Positions 1-13,300 of a stretch of DNA of 64,000 bases are shown piece by piece (within the stretch, counting starts at the first letter, position 1; the number at the start of each line of letters is the position of its first letter). The position numbers were made by a program, and so were the translations under genes. The stretch lies in assembly GCA_032622095.1 (NCBI GenBank), contig CP136069.1, positions 45,670,194 to 45,734,193 on the forward strand, in the 5' to 3' direction. A model generated the notes under the pieces. That model was not told the origin of the DNA and ran no database searches. It saw only the letters and a program-made list of their open reading frames with translations. The DNA is from Siphonodentalium dalli (lineage: Eukaryota; Mollusca; Scaphopoda; Gadilida; Siphonodentaliidae).

Positions 1-58
1 AATTGAATCGGAGCAAACGAGACGATCTCAATTTATTGAAAAATATAAGAAACAAAAC

Positions 59-393
59 ATGATATTTTTAAAAATATAATATATATTTCCTTAAAGAAAG
101 CCTGAACACTGAACTATATGGATATATGTCCTGCGTTTGTAAACCATAGTAGAAAAGGGGTTAACTTTTTTGTGGTCGCCTACGATCTCTCGCGGTCTTC
201 AGTGGCTTGCTCGGATTAGTCACGCATGCGCAGTCCCAATATAACCGAGTGAATTCGCCAGTTTATTTTCAACTCAATCAGGAGATTGGCGAGTTGCGGG
301 GTTGGGAATGGCACCGCCATGGGAGGGCCCTATGATAGTTCAGTGTTCAGGCTTTCTTTAAGGAAATATATATTATATTTTTTAAAATATCAT
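59..393. mobile_element. short inverted-repeat segment at the left end of the outer nested element
   Basis: The ends are inverted copies of each other (CCTTAAAGAAAGCCTGAAC ... GTTCAGGCTTTCTTTAAGG), embedded in AT-rich arms. The interior at ~108-290 is an inverted copy of the right end of the large element at ~9795-9962. No coding capacity. Confidence 0.7.
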
Positions 394-2002
394 ATTTCCG
401 CTAAAGGAAGCCGTTCACACTGAACTATATGGATTAGAATGCAAGCCCGGGAGGAGGCACGAGCAATAAAGTTAATAGCCAAATTTTGGAGGGAATGCAC
501 TCTTCTAAAACAGATTGTACCTAAATATGAACTCTTTAATGAATCTGTTATGATTAGGTACGTGAAATAACTCATATAATTAGAGTGCTATATTGCCCAA
601 ACATGTACCTCCCCCCCTTGTTTTTGGAAGCAACATCCCAGGTGGTGCCATTCAATTCAGAATTGCGAGCGAACCGAGCAATTCTCTGTTCTTCATCCGT
701 CAGTTCTAAGAATCCAGCCGATTTGAGATGCGAGGAGACTAACGCCCTCTCCGCCTTAGCGACATAACGACCTGCACTGGAGGAGACCCACTCCAAAGAT
801 GGCAAGACAACCAACATTAAGAGTTTAACTAACTGCTGTTCACCAATGCAAATGGCAGATAACTTGATGCCCAATCTGTGGAACAGGTATCAAATGGAGA
901 GCCCATTAGCCCAAATGGGTTTATACAACTATAAGCGAGTCAAGCCATCGGATCAGAGAGAGCCCCCACCATCGCATGCTGCAGGTGGTCATGCCCAAGC
1001 TAATATCCTGGCCAAGCTGGAGGGTGGGGAGAGGTCATTTTTCTCCGATCCCTTCACGGAGGAGTGGCAGGCAAGGCCGTGTCGGTAATGCGAGCGTGAC
1101 CAGGGGGACTCGGCGCTTTACCTCATGGGTAGGCCCCTGCCCTACGCTTAAGCTGCCGAAGGCCATCCAGCCGGTGTCGATACGTACGCACGCGATTTTT
1201 TGGCAGCTTTAGCGCCCAGAACCGCTAGCGTCTGGTGGGGGCCAAATGGCCTGGAGGTCCCAAGTACCCCGGCAGCTCCACCAGACGTATCCCCACGAAT
1301 TGGTTGAACCGTTAAGACATAACCGGAGGAGCGTGAACTGGTCCTGCCCTTAGAACAGTTATCACACGTTCACATGTCCCTGAGGTACCTATGTATCACA
1401 ATATACACATTGCGTATATATATATATAAAATGATATAATATATATATCCGGGGGATATATATATTAAGTTTTCCTCATGAGACCATGTCAGAAGGCCCT
1501 ACCAAAGCTGCGCCCATCAATCTAATGGTCGGAGCCAGATCACAGCTCCCTGTCATGATCCAACGTATCACTAAATATAGATATACAACCCCACAGAGAA
1601 CATGTCTCATGTCTCTGAGGTACCTATGTATCACAAGATAGCATTGCAGAAACCCGGTGACACAAATCTTTCGCATATATAGATATATAAAATGATATCA
1701 TAGATATATCATGGTGATATATAAGTCATCATGAGATCATGTCAGAAGACCCTACTAAAACTGCGCCCAACAATCCAATGGTCGGAGTCAGAGCAGAGAT
1801 CCCTGGCACAATCCAATGTATCATTAAAGATATATATATAGCCCCTCAGAGAACATGGCCGAACACCGTAGGTGACCAAAGCATCCAATGAGAAAGCAAA
1901 CCGCTACTCTCAGGTGCCAAAACAATAATGTCGGTACGAGTATTAATTTTGGAGAAATTTCCCATACGAGCACCATCCTTTGGAATGGAGACAGACAGCA
2001 AA

Positions 2003-2341
2003 ATGATATTTAAAAAAATATAATATATATTTCCTTAAAGAAAGCCTGAACACTGAACTATATGGATAGATGTCCTGCGTTTGTAAACCATAGCAGAAAA
2101 GGGTTAACTTTTTGGTCGCCTACGGTAACTAATGGTCAGTGGCTTGCCTCGGTATCAGTCACGCATGCGCAGTCCCAATATAATTCACTGTACAGATTGA
2201 ATTAGCCAGTTTATTTTCAACTCAATCAGAAGATTGGCGAGTCGCGGGGTTGGGAATGGCACCGCCATGGGAGGGCCCTATGATAGTTCAGTGTTCAGGC
2301 TTTCTTTAAGGAAATATATATTATATTTTTAAAAATATCAT
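2003..2341. mobile_element. short inverted-repeat segment at the left end of the inner nested element
   Basis: It has the same structure as 59-393, but its interior matches the right end of the inner element (~7085-7250 inverted), including inner-specific sequence such as the GGTAACTAATGGTCAGTGG stretch. Each short segment therefore evolved together with its own large partner. Confidence 0.68.
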
Positions 2342-5300
2342 ATTTCCGCCAAAGGAAGCCCTCACACTGAACTATATGGATTAGAATGCAAGCCCAGGAG
2401 GAGGCACGAGCAATAAAGTTAATAGCCAAATTTTGAGTAAAGGTACTCTTCTAAAACAGATTGTACCATATATGAACACTTTAATGAATCTGTTAGGATT
2501 ATTTACGTGAAATAACTCATATAGTTAGAGTGCTATATTGCTCAAATGTGTACCGCCCCCCTTGTTTTGAAACAAACATCCCATGAGGTGCCATCCAATG
2601 CATAGTTGCGAGCGAACCGAGCAAGTATAACGTTAGAAGAAACTCTTCGTTCCTCTCTGTGTCGTCTTCTTCAGCTGTCTGTTCTAAGGTCCCACCCGTC
2701 AAGGTCCCATGATGCAGGATCATGAAGGAAGGAGACTAACTCACTCTCCGCCTTAGCGACAGAACGACCTGCAGACGGAGGCCCACTCCATCGATGGCGA
2801 GACAACCTAAGTTAACTAACTGCTATTCGCCAAAGAAAAAGCCAGAGAACCTGATGCCAAATTATTGACACAGGGATTGAGTTGAGAACCCATTAGGCCA
2901 AACAGGTTGTACAACGATAATGGAGTCAAGCCATCTGAACAGAGGGAGCCCTCTCTGAGGTACCTATGCATCACAGGATATCCGACAGAAATCCTGTGAT
3001 ACAAATCTTACGAGTATATAAACAGTCCTTCCCATGAGGAAAACACACCGAGAGCATTTATTTGCTCCCGTAATGCAGAAGACGGGTGTAATATGGCACC
3101 CATACGATACCATAATTGTACATGTAAGTTTGGTTTTTGCACAAACCAAAAGTCATTGTGGAATAGACCTATGTCTAGTTACACTTTAATATGCCATAGT
3201 TGCACTGAGATGGTAAAGCATCTAAATAAACCTTAAAATAGTTCAATATTGAACCAACAATTACAGTCTCCATTAGTATTTTGTGAAGAAGGACGGGTGC
3301 GAATTTTAGCACACGGGAATTGAAAATTACGAGTGCATACGGGTTAGAGAGCAATCAATCCCGTCTCCTGGGAAGGACTGATATAAATATATAAAAATGA
3401 TATAAAAATTATATATCAAGGTGATCTATAAGTCACAATGAGATCATTGCAGAAGGCCCTTTGGCTCTTTGACAACTGAAATCAGTTCAAATGATGTACA
3501 ATGTAATCAGATGATAACCACGGGTAAATTGTCACCATGCGGAATATTCAGTTCTGAGCCTCTGCCCAGAACATCATGTCACTTTCCCCCCCAAACATTC
3601 AGCAGAACGACCTAGGTGTGTGATATGTTAGTGTGAGGCATGCAGCAAACTAGGGGAAGACCCCCTCCAAAAAGGCTCGCTGATTAAGGAAACAAATGAA
3701 TTTTTTTTATCCTCCTAGTAAAGGACACACATCCCTTTATAATGTTGTTACTTATTGAATTTTAAGAGCCATGATGGAGAGGAGCTCCCCCGACCTAAGT
3801 GGTCCTGTTGAAGGCAGGTTTAAGGAAAATAGGACAAATCCAGCATAGACCGAAGCGAGCAGAGTTGTCAGCATGATCTCAGGCCCTTATGATTGGGCGG
3901 CTGGTGCCATGTGGTTGGGATCCCCTCATATGGGTTGGTCCCTGCCTGCAAGGAAAGGTTTGATGGCTAGTCAAAGAGCTTCCTCGAAAGCTGAGCTGGA
4001 CAGCGCAAACGTCTTTGCCTGTTTTTATTGTCGAATGTTGATAGGACAATTCCGGCATATACCGAAGCGCGCAGAGTTGGCAGCATGGTTTCAGGCCCGT
4101 TTGATCGGGTGCCATGGGGTTGGGATCCACTCGGACTGGGTGGTCCCCTGCCTGCAAAGAAAGGTCTATAACGCTAGTCAATGAGCTTCCTAGAAAGCTG
4201 AGATGGACAGTGCAAACGTCTTTGCCCGCGTTATTGTCTATTGTCTATAGGCGTGCAGTGCCCTGTTAATTTTATTACCATGTGCCAGATAATCAAATTG
4301 ATATTGGTAATAGTAGTATGAAGAGCCATGAGATGTACTCTGTCGGCCAGGCCATTGGCAGGGTCGTTGTGGCACGTGACAAGAGAAATGCTTTCCATGT
4401 AAATGTGCTTCATTCATGTGTGAAGTCTATTGACCAGTGTGTCAGTCGCGGGTCGTGTCACTTACCTATGAAATGTATATCACAGGTAAGATAGATCGAG
4501 TTCTCGATGCATTTTGAAGACGGTGGTACGATTGCGCAGGGCGTGCCAGGAGGGCTTGAGAGTTCATAGTTCAGTAGGAAGAAGCCTATAGATGAGATAA
4601 TCCGTGGATAGGAAATCACGATCCGCAGCTTCTGCCTTACCGATGCCAGACTGTGACGACCGAAAAGACCCACAGTCTGACGTATTGTGCGCAGACGGGT
4701 CGTCATCGAAAGCCTCAGACGCCTTGGGGTGTAAGGATAGCATGTCGCTCTCTGCCCTAGCGTCGGAACGACCTGCAATAATGGACGACAAAACACTAGA
4801 GGGAGGCCCATTCCGGCGATGGCTCAATCGAGGAGTAAATACCTCCCATGGAATTTTAAGGCTGATAAACTGAGTTCCAATTTTGGAGTCCAGTGTCGAA
4901 ATGAAGAATCCCATAGCCATTAGCCAAAACTGGTTTCTTCTGATAACCGGAAGGAGGTGGAGCCATCGGACCGGGGTGAGCCCCCCCCCCCCCCCCCAAA
5001 TGCAGGTGGTCCCGACCAAGCTGAATGTCCTGTCCAAGCAGAACGATGGGTAGAGGCCATTGCAGCAGAAACCCCAAGACGGCTGAGAGGCAGGCAAGGC
5101 CGTGTCTTTATATAGATCGTGACCAAGGGGACCGGGCTTGCTACCTCATGGATAGGGCCACTGCCCTATGCCGAAGTCGCCGTAGGCCGCCCAGCCGGTG
5201 TCGTTACGTTCGCACGCGATTTTGGCAACTTCAGCACACAGAACCGCTTGCGCCGGTGTGGGACCAAATGTCCTGGGGGTCCCAAGTACCCCTGCATCGC

Positions 5301-7281
5301 CACCGGTCGCTTCCCCACTAATTGATTTAATGCCGCAGCATAATCGGGGGAGCGTGAACTGTTCCTGCCCGAGAAGAGATCCGACCGAGAAAAACTACCT
5401 GGGAAGGATCCAGAGATGGTGCAAATAAAGGCTCTATATCATACTAGTAGACTATCTCATCCGATTTTCATGTTTAGTTGTTGAATTATTCTTCTCTTAG
5501 AAAAATTTGTTGAAATAATGGAGAACCACTTTAATAATTACTATCCCCAGGGTCTCCAGAGTTTGAGCGCCCAAACCTGTAGCAGGTAGAAAAACATCCC
5601 TGGATCCTTCTCAGAAATTTACAAGCCCACCGGTTCAGACCGGCTTGCTGAACCGGCTGGTGTATAATCGCAGCTATTGTTCATTAGACCTACCGCCATA
5701 CTTAAAGTAATTAACCACCAATAACGTGGTGTCACCCAGTTAATATGGCGGTACTATACCGCGGTATCCTCCAACACCGCGGCACCGATACCGCTTGTTA
5801 ACACGAACAAGCATGCGCGAGTAAATACCTCCCCTAAAAGAGTTCCATGAAAATCACCGCGGTATTCCACAAAATTAATGCGGTGCCCGCTAAAAGACCA
5901 CTGTATCATCACCCAATACCGTAACTTCACGCCATGACCGTCTCGATACCGCTACCGTTTATTACCGGTATCACCGCGGTCATGACCGGGGTATCACCCC
6001 GTTTCTCTGGTCAATCACTTTGAGAATAGCGGTATATACAAGGTAGCTATTAATCGACATACCTCTATGACATGGCTGAGATTTATTCGTAGCACTACGG
6101 TACTACTGTCATATGAAGTTATTGTTATGCATGCGACATTGATAAACCAAGATCTAATCAACTGTCAGTATTCTTGGGTAGATTGTAATCAACTTCAAGG
6201 TCAAACGTGATTAACACATCTGGATCATTTGTATTGAAACATAGTATTATGTGAAAGAACGTTGTTCATAACATGACGAGAGATAGCGTCAGTAGCGATG
6301 GAATTATTGTTAAATAAATTTCCACGCATTAAAACGTCAAAATAATTCCCACGAAATTATGATATTTCCGGCGGAGAATCACGTGGCATTTTTGATATCT
6401 GACAAATTCAATCATACCTTATAGGTGCTATAATAATTCCATAGATGTATTTCTCACAATAATCTGTGCGCCTCGTAAGGCCTTGAAATGGTATCTGGTT
6501 TTGACATTGATGAAGTTTTTGATAAACCAAGATATTAATGTTATCAACTTTAAGTTCGAATGTGACCAACACATCTGGATCAGTGTTATAGAACCATAAA
6601 ACAACAAAGTATTATGAGAAAGAATGTTGTTCATAACATTATGATAGATAGCGTCAGTAGCGATGGTAATTATTGCTAAATAAATGTCCACGCGTAAATA
6701 AATTCCCACGAAATTAGGAGACTTCCGTTAGCGAATCACGTGGCATTTTTTATATCTGACAAATTATATCATACCTTATAGGTTCTATAATAATTACATA
6801 GATGAATTGTTCACAGTAGTCTATGCGCCTCGTAAGGCCTTGAAATGGCGGCTGATTATGGCGAAATGTCGATTTTCATATTCGAAAATTTTGAAGTCAG
6901 CCGCCTATTCGAAAAACACGAACAATTATATGTTTGAAACGAAACGGTCCGTGAATTCGAAACGATAATTATAAAAACGAACGCGTAGGCGACCAGTAAT
7001 TATTGTATCGATAAATTGAATTTGTCGCTATTGTTAAACGACAAATTCGGAAAAATACTCCCTTATGATCCGGTCGGTTGGTAGCAGAAAAATAAACTGG
7101 CTAATTCAATCTGTACAGTGAATTATATTGGGACTGCGCATGCGTGACTGATACCGAGGCAAGCCACTGACCATTAGTTACCGTAGGCGACCAAAAAGTT
7201 AACCCTTTTCTGCTATGGTTTACAAACGCAGGACATCTATCCATATAGTTCAGTGTGAGGGCTTCCTTTGGCGGAAATATG
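2339..7281. mobile_element. large inverted-repeat DNA element (inner copy)
   Basis: The ends CATATTTCCGCCAAAGGAAG and their exact inverted copy at 7281 differ from the outer pair at the same few positions on both sides, so they belong together. Internal blocks correspond to the outer element: ~2345-2800 with ~395-850, ~3470-4230 with ~7430-7980, and ~6090-7281 with ~8690-9988. A diverged block at ~4900-5350 resembles ~890-1350. The 177-codon open frame at 4564-5097 has no recognisable domain. A run of about 17 C lies at ~4981. Confidence 0.7.
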
Positions 7282-10192
7282 TGCAATCACAAGTATTATG
7301 TTCAGCCTAAATCCACACACATTACTATTATTAGGCCATCACGACCACTAGGCACCTGAGAGCAGTCCGCGTTCCCAGCGGAATACCCACCGCGATCCGA
7401 TTCTAAGAAATGAAGGTGCGCCTTCTACAACCGAAATCAGTTCAAATGATGTACAATGTAGTCAGATGATGAACACAGGTAAATTTTCACGGTCACCATA
7501 CGGAATATTCAGGTCTGAGCCTCTGCCCCCCCAAACATGCAGTAGAACGACCTAGGTGTGTGATAGGTCGGTTAGTGTGAAGCATGCAGCAAACTAGGGG
7601 AAGACCCGCTCTAAAAATCGCTCCCCTAGGAAGGAAACGAATGAAATTATCATCCTCCTAGTAGAGGATACACATCCCTTTTTAATGTTGTTTTATTTTA
7701 ATTTGAAGAGCCAAGATAGAGAGGAACTCCCCCGACCTAAGTGGTCCCGCTTATGGCATGTTTAAGGAAGAGAGGACAAACCCAGCATAGACCGAAATGC
7801 GCAGTTGGCAGCATGGCTTCAGGCCCTTATGATCGGGCATCTGTGCCATGGGGATGGGATGCCACTCGTACGGGGTGGTCCCCTGCCTGCGTCTTAGGAA
7901 AGGTCGGTAATGCTGGTCAATGAGCTTCCTCGAAAGCTTAGCTGGACAGCGCAAACGTCTTTGCCTGTTTTATTGTCTATGTGCCAGATAATCAAATTGA
8001 TATGGGCAATAGAAGTATGAAGAGCCATGCTGATGGCCTCGTGTCGGAAAGGCTATTGGCAGTGGTCGTGGGACACGTGGCAATATAAATGCTTTCCATG
8101 TAAATATGCTTCATTCGTGTGTGAAGTATATTCGCCATATCAACGGTATGAAAGGTCGGGACACGTATATATTTTAAAATTCATTGAGACTCCAGCTAGT
8201 CCATGAATACCTTCAAAACACCTACCATGCCCTTTATGAACAATGCATGCTGTATTGGATGTACAGCCTGTTCTTGTACCAAGCTCACATTTGATATGGT
8301 TACTTGCCATAAATAATGTCTCCCCCCACCTTCCTCGTCTTGGAATACCACTGCTATTATATCGTTATTCATTGGGGAACGTCATCCAGGCCACGGTCGC
8401 CAGTTATTGCCAGTGGGCCAGTTACCTGGAGGGGTCAAGTCACCACGATTCTAAATACCTGTCAGGCTGGAATCATTCTCATAATTGAATCAAGAAGGGG
8501 AAAGATTGTTCAAACCAAAGTATCTTCAAATATATTTGTAGATAGTGAAACCATGATTAAACACCGTCAGAGTGACGATAAGCTTCTTGCGTTACTCTAG
8601 AGAATGCAAACCGGAGCACCCATGATTTGTAATTTTGTGTCCCAATTAGAGCCATATCCAGAATCGTAGTTCGACAGCAGTCATTATTTTTCTGATATTG
8701 ATAAACTGTAGTCTGATAACTTCAAGCGTCAACCAACACATCTAAATCATAGGAGACATGTGTGACAGTATTAAAACAGAAAACACAAAGTATTTTGTGA
8801 AAGCATGTTGTTTTGATGAGATCTAGTGACTCCAGTAGTGTTCTGTAACATGCACACACCTAGGTGTGTACATGGGTCAGCCATTAAGTTTTTATTGTCC
8901 ACACCCGATCGCACAGTGTAGTGCACCCACGACAACATACCTGAACAAGTGTTGTAATGGGGAAAGTCGGCATTTGCATTCGGATTTTATTCAGTAATCT
9001 CGAATGGGACTTGTTAGCCTGACAAACTTGGTATCGGACCGAGTTCTGATTTCTGTCAGAATACCCTGACCAGGGTGCGACCCCCGGTCCGCTAGCACAT
9101 GGCTGAGATTGTTACATTGAAGGTGATGCTCCGTTACGAGAATCAAACCATGAACATAATTATAACACTTGTCCAATATCAATCTCTGTCAATTTATTAA
9201 AGTAATAATGACACTACTGTTTTTACATTGATAAACCCAGATGTAAATTGTAATCAACTTTTAAGTTCAAATGTGACCAACACATCTGGATCAGTTGTAT
9301 TGAACCATAAAACAACAAAGTATTATGAGAAAGAATGTTGTTCATAACATTATGATAGATAGCGTCAGTAGCGATGATAATTATTGCTAAATAAATATCC
9401 ACTCGTAAATAAATTCCCACGAAATTAGGAGACTTCCGGTAGCGAATCACGTGGCATTTATATCTGACAAATTATATCATACCTTATAGGTTCTATAATA
9501 ATTACATAGATGCATTGCTCACAATAATCTATGCGCCTCGTAAGGCCTTGAAATGGCGGCTGATTATGGCGAAATGTCGATTTTCATATTCGAAATTTTT
9601 TAAGTCCGCCGCCTTTTTGAAAACCCGGACAATTTGTATGTTTGAAGCGAAACGGTCCGTGAATTCGAAACAATAATTCTAAAAACTAACGCGTAGGCGA
9701 CCAGTAATTATTGTATCGATAAATTGAATTTGTTGTCTAGTTGTTAAACGACAAATTCGGAAAAATACTTCCTTAGACTTCCGTTCGGTTCGTAGCAGAA
9801 AATAAACTGGCGAATTCACTCGGTTATATTCGGACTGCGCATGCGTGACTAATCCGAGCAAGCCACTGAAGACCACGAGAGATCGTAGGCGACCACAAAA
9901 AAGTTAACCCCTTTTCTACTATGGTTTACAAACGCAGGACATATATCCATATAGTTCAGTGTGAACGGCTTCCTTTAGCGGAAATATGCATATTCAGTGC
10001 TATATCGACGAATTTGTTTGGAAATATTCTGCGTTGGTATGTTTTAAGATACTTTTTACTAAATTATATATACATAATTTTTGGTTTGAATGAGCAATGT
10101 CCATTTAAGTACGAGTCCTCAGGCTCAAATATGTCATTTCTTTGCATTGGCTGTAACTGTTTCTCTATGAATTGAGCTAATTATTTGCATAC

Positions 10193-10327
10193 CTTGTTCC
10201 TCTTGAGCGTCGCAGCTAAATTGTTGAGCTTCTTTTTGAGTTGAGACGGAGACATCGATTCATTGAGAGTGTCTCGCATCTTATGTTTCTGATCCTCAAG
10301 CTGATCTCTCATCGCTGAATTCATCGT
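10193..10327 (-). CDS. CNTRL: CNTRL exon 14 (last exon in window)
   Basis: The exon encodes residues 797-841 (TMNSAMRDQLEDQKHKMRDT ... LAATLKRNK). It lines up with the vertebrate stretch LKQQLKDFQNHLNHVVDGL ... RRKLKLG. The acceptor is TTTTCCAAG and the donor GTATGC, phase 0 at both ends. Its first half and acceptor exist a second time at 10600-10675, on the far side of a hairpin MITE. Confidence 0.86.
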
Positions 10328-13300
10328 CTTGGAAAATAGAGAAAAAATAGTTATTAACCCTTTAACCAACAGAAGGGCCCTGTGCCAATGCATTCTCTTA
10401 TATATGCGAGTCGACCATAGGTCGCCTCGCATATATAAGAGAATGCATTGGCTTAACACATTAAAAATTATAAAATTGTTAAAGAATGTAAGAAAAAATG
10501 GTAAAAAAAGGATTTTTTTTAGGCCAATGCATTCTCTTATATATGCGAGGCGACCTATGGTCGACTCGCATATATAAGAGAATGCATTGGCACAGGGTAT
10601 ATGTTTCTGATCTTCAAGCTGATCTCTCATCGCTGAATTCATCGTCTTGGAAAATAGAGAAAAAATAGTTATTAAATGCTTGCAAAATTACCGAAACGTA
10701 GATTGTTGTGTGTATCTCTTCAAAGCTACAGTGAAATACGATTTCGTTATTTCGTTGTAGATATTATTATTTCACTGTAGAAACCAACAAGTACCAGAAA
10801 CACACAAGCTGCCAAGGTGTGTGCATGTTCAGTGTGTCCACACTGTCCACTAGCAAAATATACAAATTTATGATGCCAAATGCACTTGATTAATCGATAA
10901 TTCCATGTTTGAACAAAAGCGTACGTGTCAATTTCAACTTTATATTAGGCCTAGGCTCTTACCTGTTTGTAAACACTGACACGCACTCTTTAATTGAAGT
11001 AGAAATAATAAATTTAATTAAGTGTAGAAGTAATAAATTTAATTAAGTATGAATTAATTTAGCAACTTTGAGCACAAATAAGGTGCATATAATAAAAAGA
11101 ACACATACAGTTTTGTGTTTGAATACCTGAAACATCTCATGATTATCTGGAAAGAAACAAAAAATTTTCACTCGTGACTTGCAGCTGATCGTGAATATTT
11201 CTTTCCAGATTACATGAGACATTTTGGTATTCAAACAAAAACCCTAGGTATTCTATGTATATACTATGAATGACATAGATCATGTCAGCATACATTTTAA
11301 TTTGTTCTTGATGAAAAAGTTCTTTTGTGGGGACAAAATTGAACAGATAGAATGCCCAATTGTCACTATGGAATACGTTGTAGTTGTGAAGTAGTTAGTG
11401 TAGTCGACTGGAATCAACATTGTGTAATAATATCATGTGCGTCAATCCTGCTTGCTGCTGTATGGATGCCACACTATATATTGGTTGCCTTTAACAAGTT
11501 ACCTCATATCGTTGCAAGGAAGTTGGCTGTAAACCAAGTACTTTAATTGGGGAGATGTCTGATAAGACATTGCATCGTGGCTGCATGTTGGATCCAGATT
11601 CCAGATAATGATTACTCCACACATTGCAACAAATTGTGGTCTAAGGCCACAAAAATGTTATTAGTTGGTTTATGAAAAGTCAGAAACTACTCCAAAATAA
11701 GTCTTAAGAAATAAACATTTGAAGTCAGTTTTAATACAATTTCCACCTCTTAGGTAACAGTACATAATTTCAGGGTATGAGTTTTTAAGAGAAGGAAATA
11801 TGAAACAAAGCAACTTTTTCAACATAAAGTCATTACAAGCACACATATATAACTTCACGATTCATAGGATGGAATGTGTACTGACTGGGGAAGATAAACT
11901 AACCAGTTTTAAATAAAACTCTATTGAACAAGAAACCTTGGATGACTATAATACACAGCAAAATTCACCTTCATAGACTCAAGTTGATTCATTAGTCGTT
12001 TAGCTTCATGTTCCTTATCTCCAAGGTCTCGAATCTTGCTGTTTAGTTTTTCCGATCTCGCTCTCTCCTGGTTCAATTGCTTCTCCAGCTGATCTTTGTC
12101 AGCCTATTTCAAAAATATAAAGTAATTCATGCATATCAATAATAATACAAGATGGCCACTGGCGACCATGTTTTTTTTCCGAATGACCCCAAAATGACTC
12201 GTTCCCATCTACATGTCAATGTCAACAGCTATGACAAATTTTATAATGATCCAACCAAAGGTACAACCTGTAGCCCTTGCTAAAGGAAATTGTTGACAAA
12301 TCACGCACAAACAGACGACGGACGACAAAGCCATGGAAATAGCTCAAACTTTACAAAGTAAAGTTGAGCTAATAATACTGACCAGTCTCTTCAAAAAGAC
12401 AACGATAATCCCAATGGATTTACATCTCTATTTACATGTCCATTATATTTCATTTCTACAACGACGCGGCATTCCAAACATGACATAATAAACTGTTTCC
12501 AAATATGGAGTGCATTCCTGGAGTAGTAAATGTTTTTGAGAATCGTAGTATTTAGAAATAGCTATAAATACAAGATGTGAAAGAATAATCAGTCACGAAT
12601 ATCGTTGACTGATAAAATCTCGAAGATGATGTCTCCTATATTGTGATGAGTAAAATGAGTTATGGATATATCGTCTGTATTCAGTTTTCCAACGATAGTT
12701 GGGTTTGACAATGCATGGGAAACTTGTCAACATGTCATTGACCTCTGATCTGTGAAGTGAACTGCTATGCCATAAACCAATGATATCACGTGCATGCCTC
12801 GCCAATCTCCAATGAAATGGAGGGAATACCATCAATTCAGTTACTAATTATGAATGAGATATCCAGAGACATAAATATTGTAAAATTTTCGTCGGCTTTC
12901 TAAAGAGACTGAATACTGACATGAAGTTTCTTTTCGATGATGTTTATGTATGCAACATTGTGTCCAGTTAACCCTTTAATGACAAGAGCTGCACTGGTGC
13001 AGATTTAAAAATCCTGTGCCAGTGCATTATCTTATATATGCGAGTCTCCCATAGGAGCCTTTCATATATATGAAAATGCACTGGCTTACAAGATCAAGGT
13101 AAATATTGGAGAATGCTTTGAGGGAATGCTTTGGCACATGGTTTTCAAAAAATTTCAGGAAACTCCAGTACTTGCAGTTCCAAATCATCAAGATAAATAA
13201 TGTGTGTTCTATTGGCTGCAGCTACAGCAAATATATGTCAGAGCAGTTACCGAACAATGCAATTGTAGGAGGGCTGCTTCAATTAAAGGACATCAATAAA

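Larger units (their letters stand above)
391..9988. mobile_element. large inverted-repeat DNA element (outer copy)
   Basis: The left end CATATTTCCGCTAAAGGAAG is matched by an exact inverted end at 9988. The match runs ~40 bp, through GCCGTTCACACTGAACTATA. The element is split by a related copy (2003-7281), leaving roughly 4.3 kb of its own sequence. No frame longer than ~100 codons and no transposase motif was seen, so it is non-autonomous or dead. The superfamily is not recognised and no clear target duplication was found. It fills the intron after exon 14. Confidence 0.7.

Noticed and set aside
4981-4997. Long homopolymer runs (also ~29671, ~39373, ~46027, ~50680, ~62040) as functional elements
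   Set aside because: They are plain C or G runs of varying length within repeats or introns. They look like mutational or sequencing slippage and have no conserved setting.
4564-5097. 177-codon open frame on the minus strand
   Set aside because: It lies in a repeated block (compare ~890-1350), crosses a long C-run, has no recognisable domain, and the frame is not kept in the related block.
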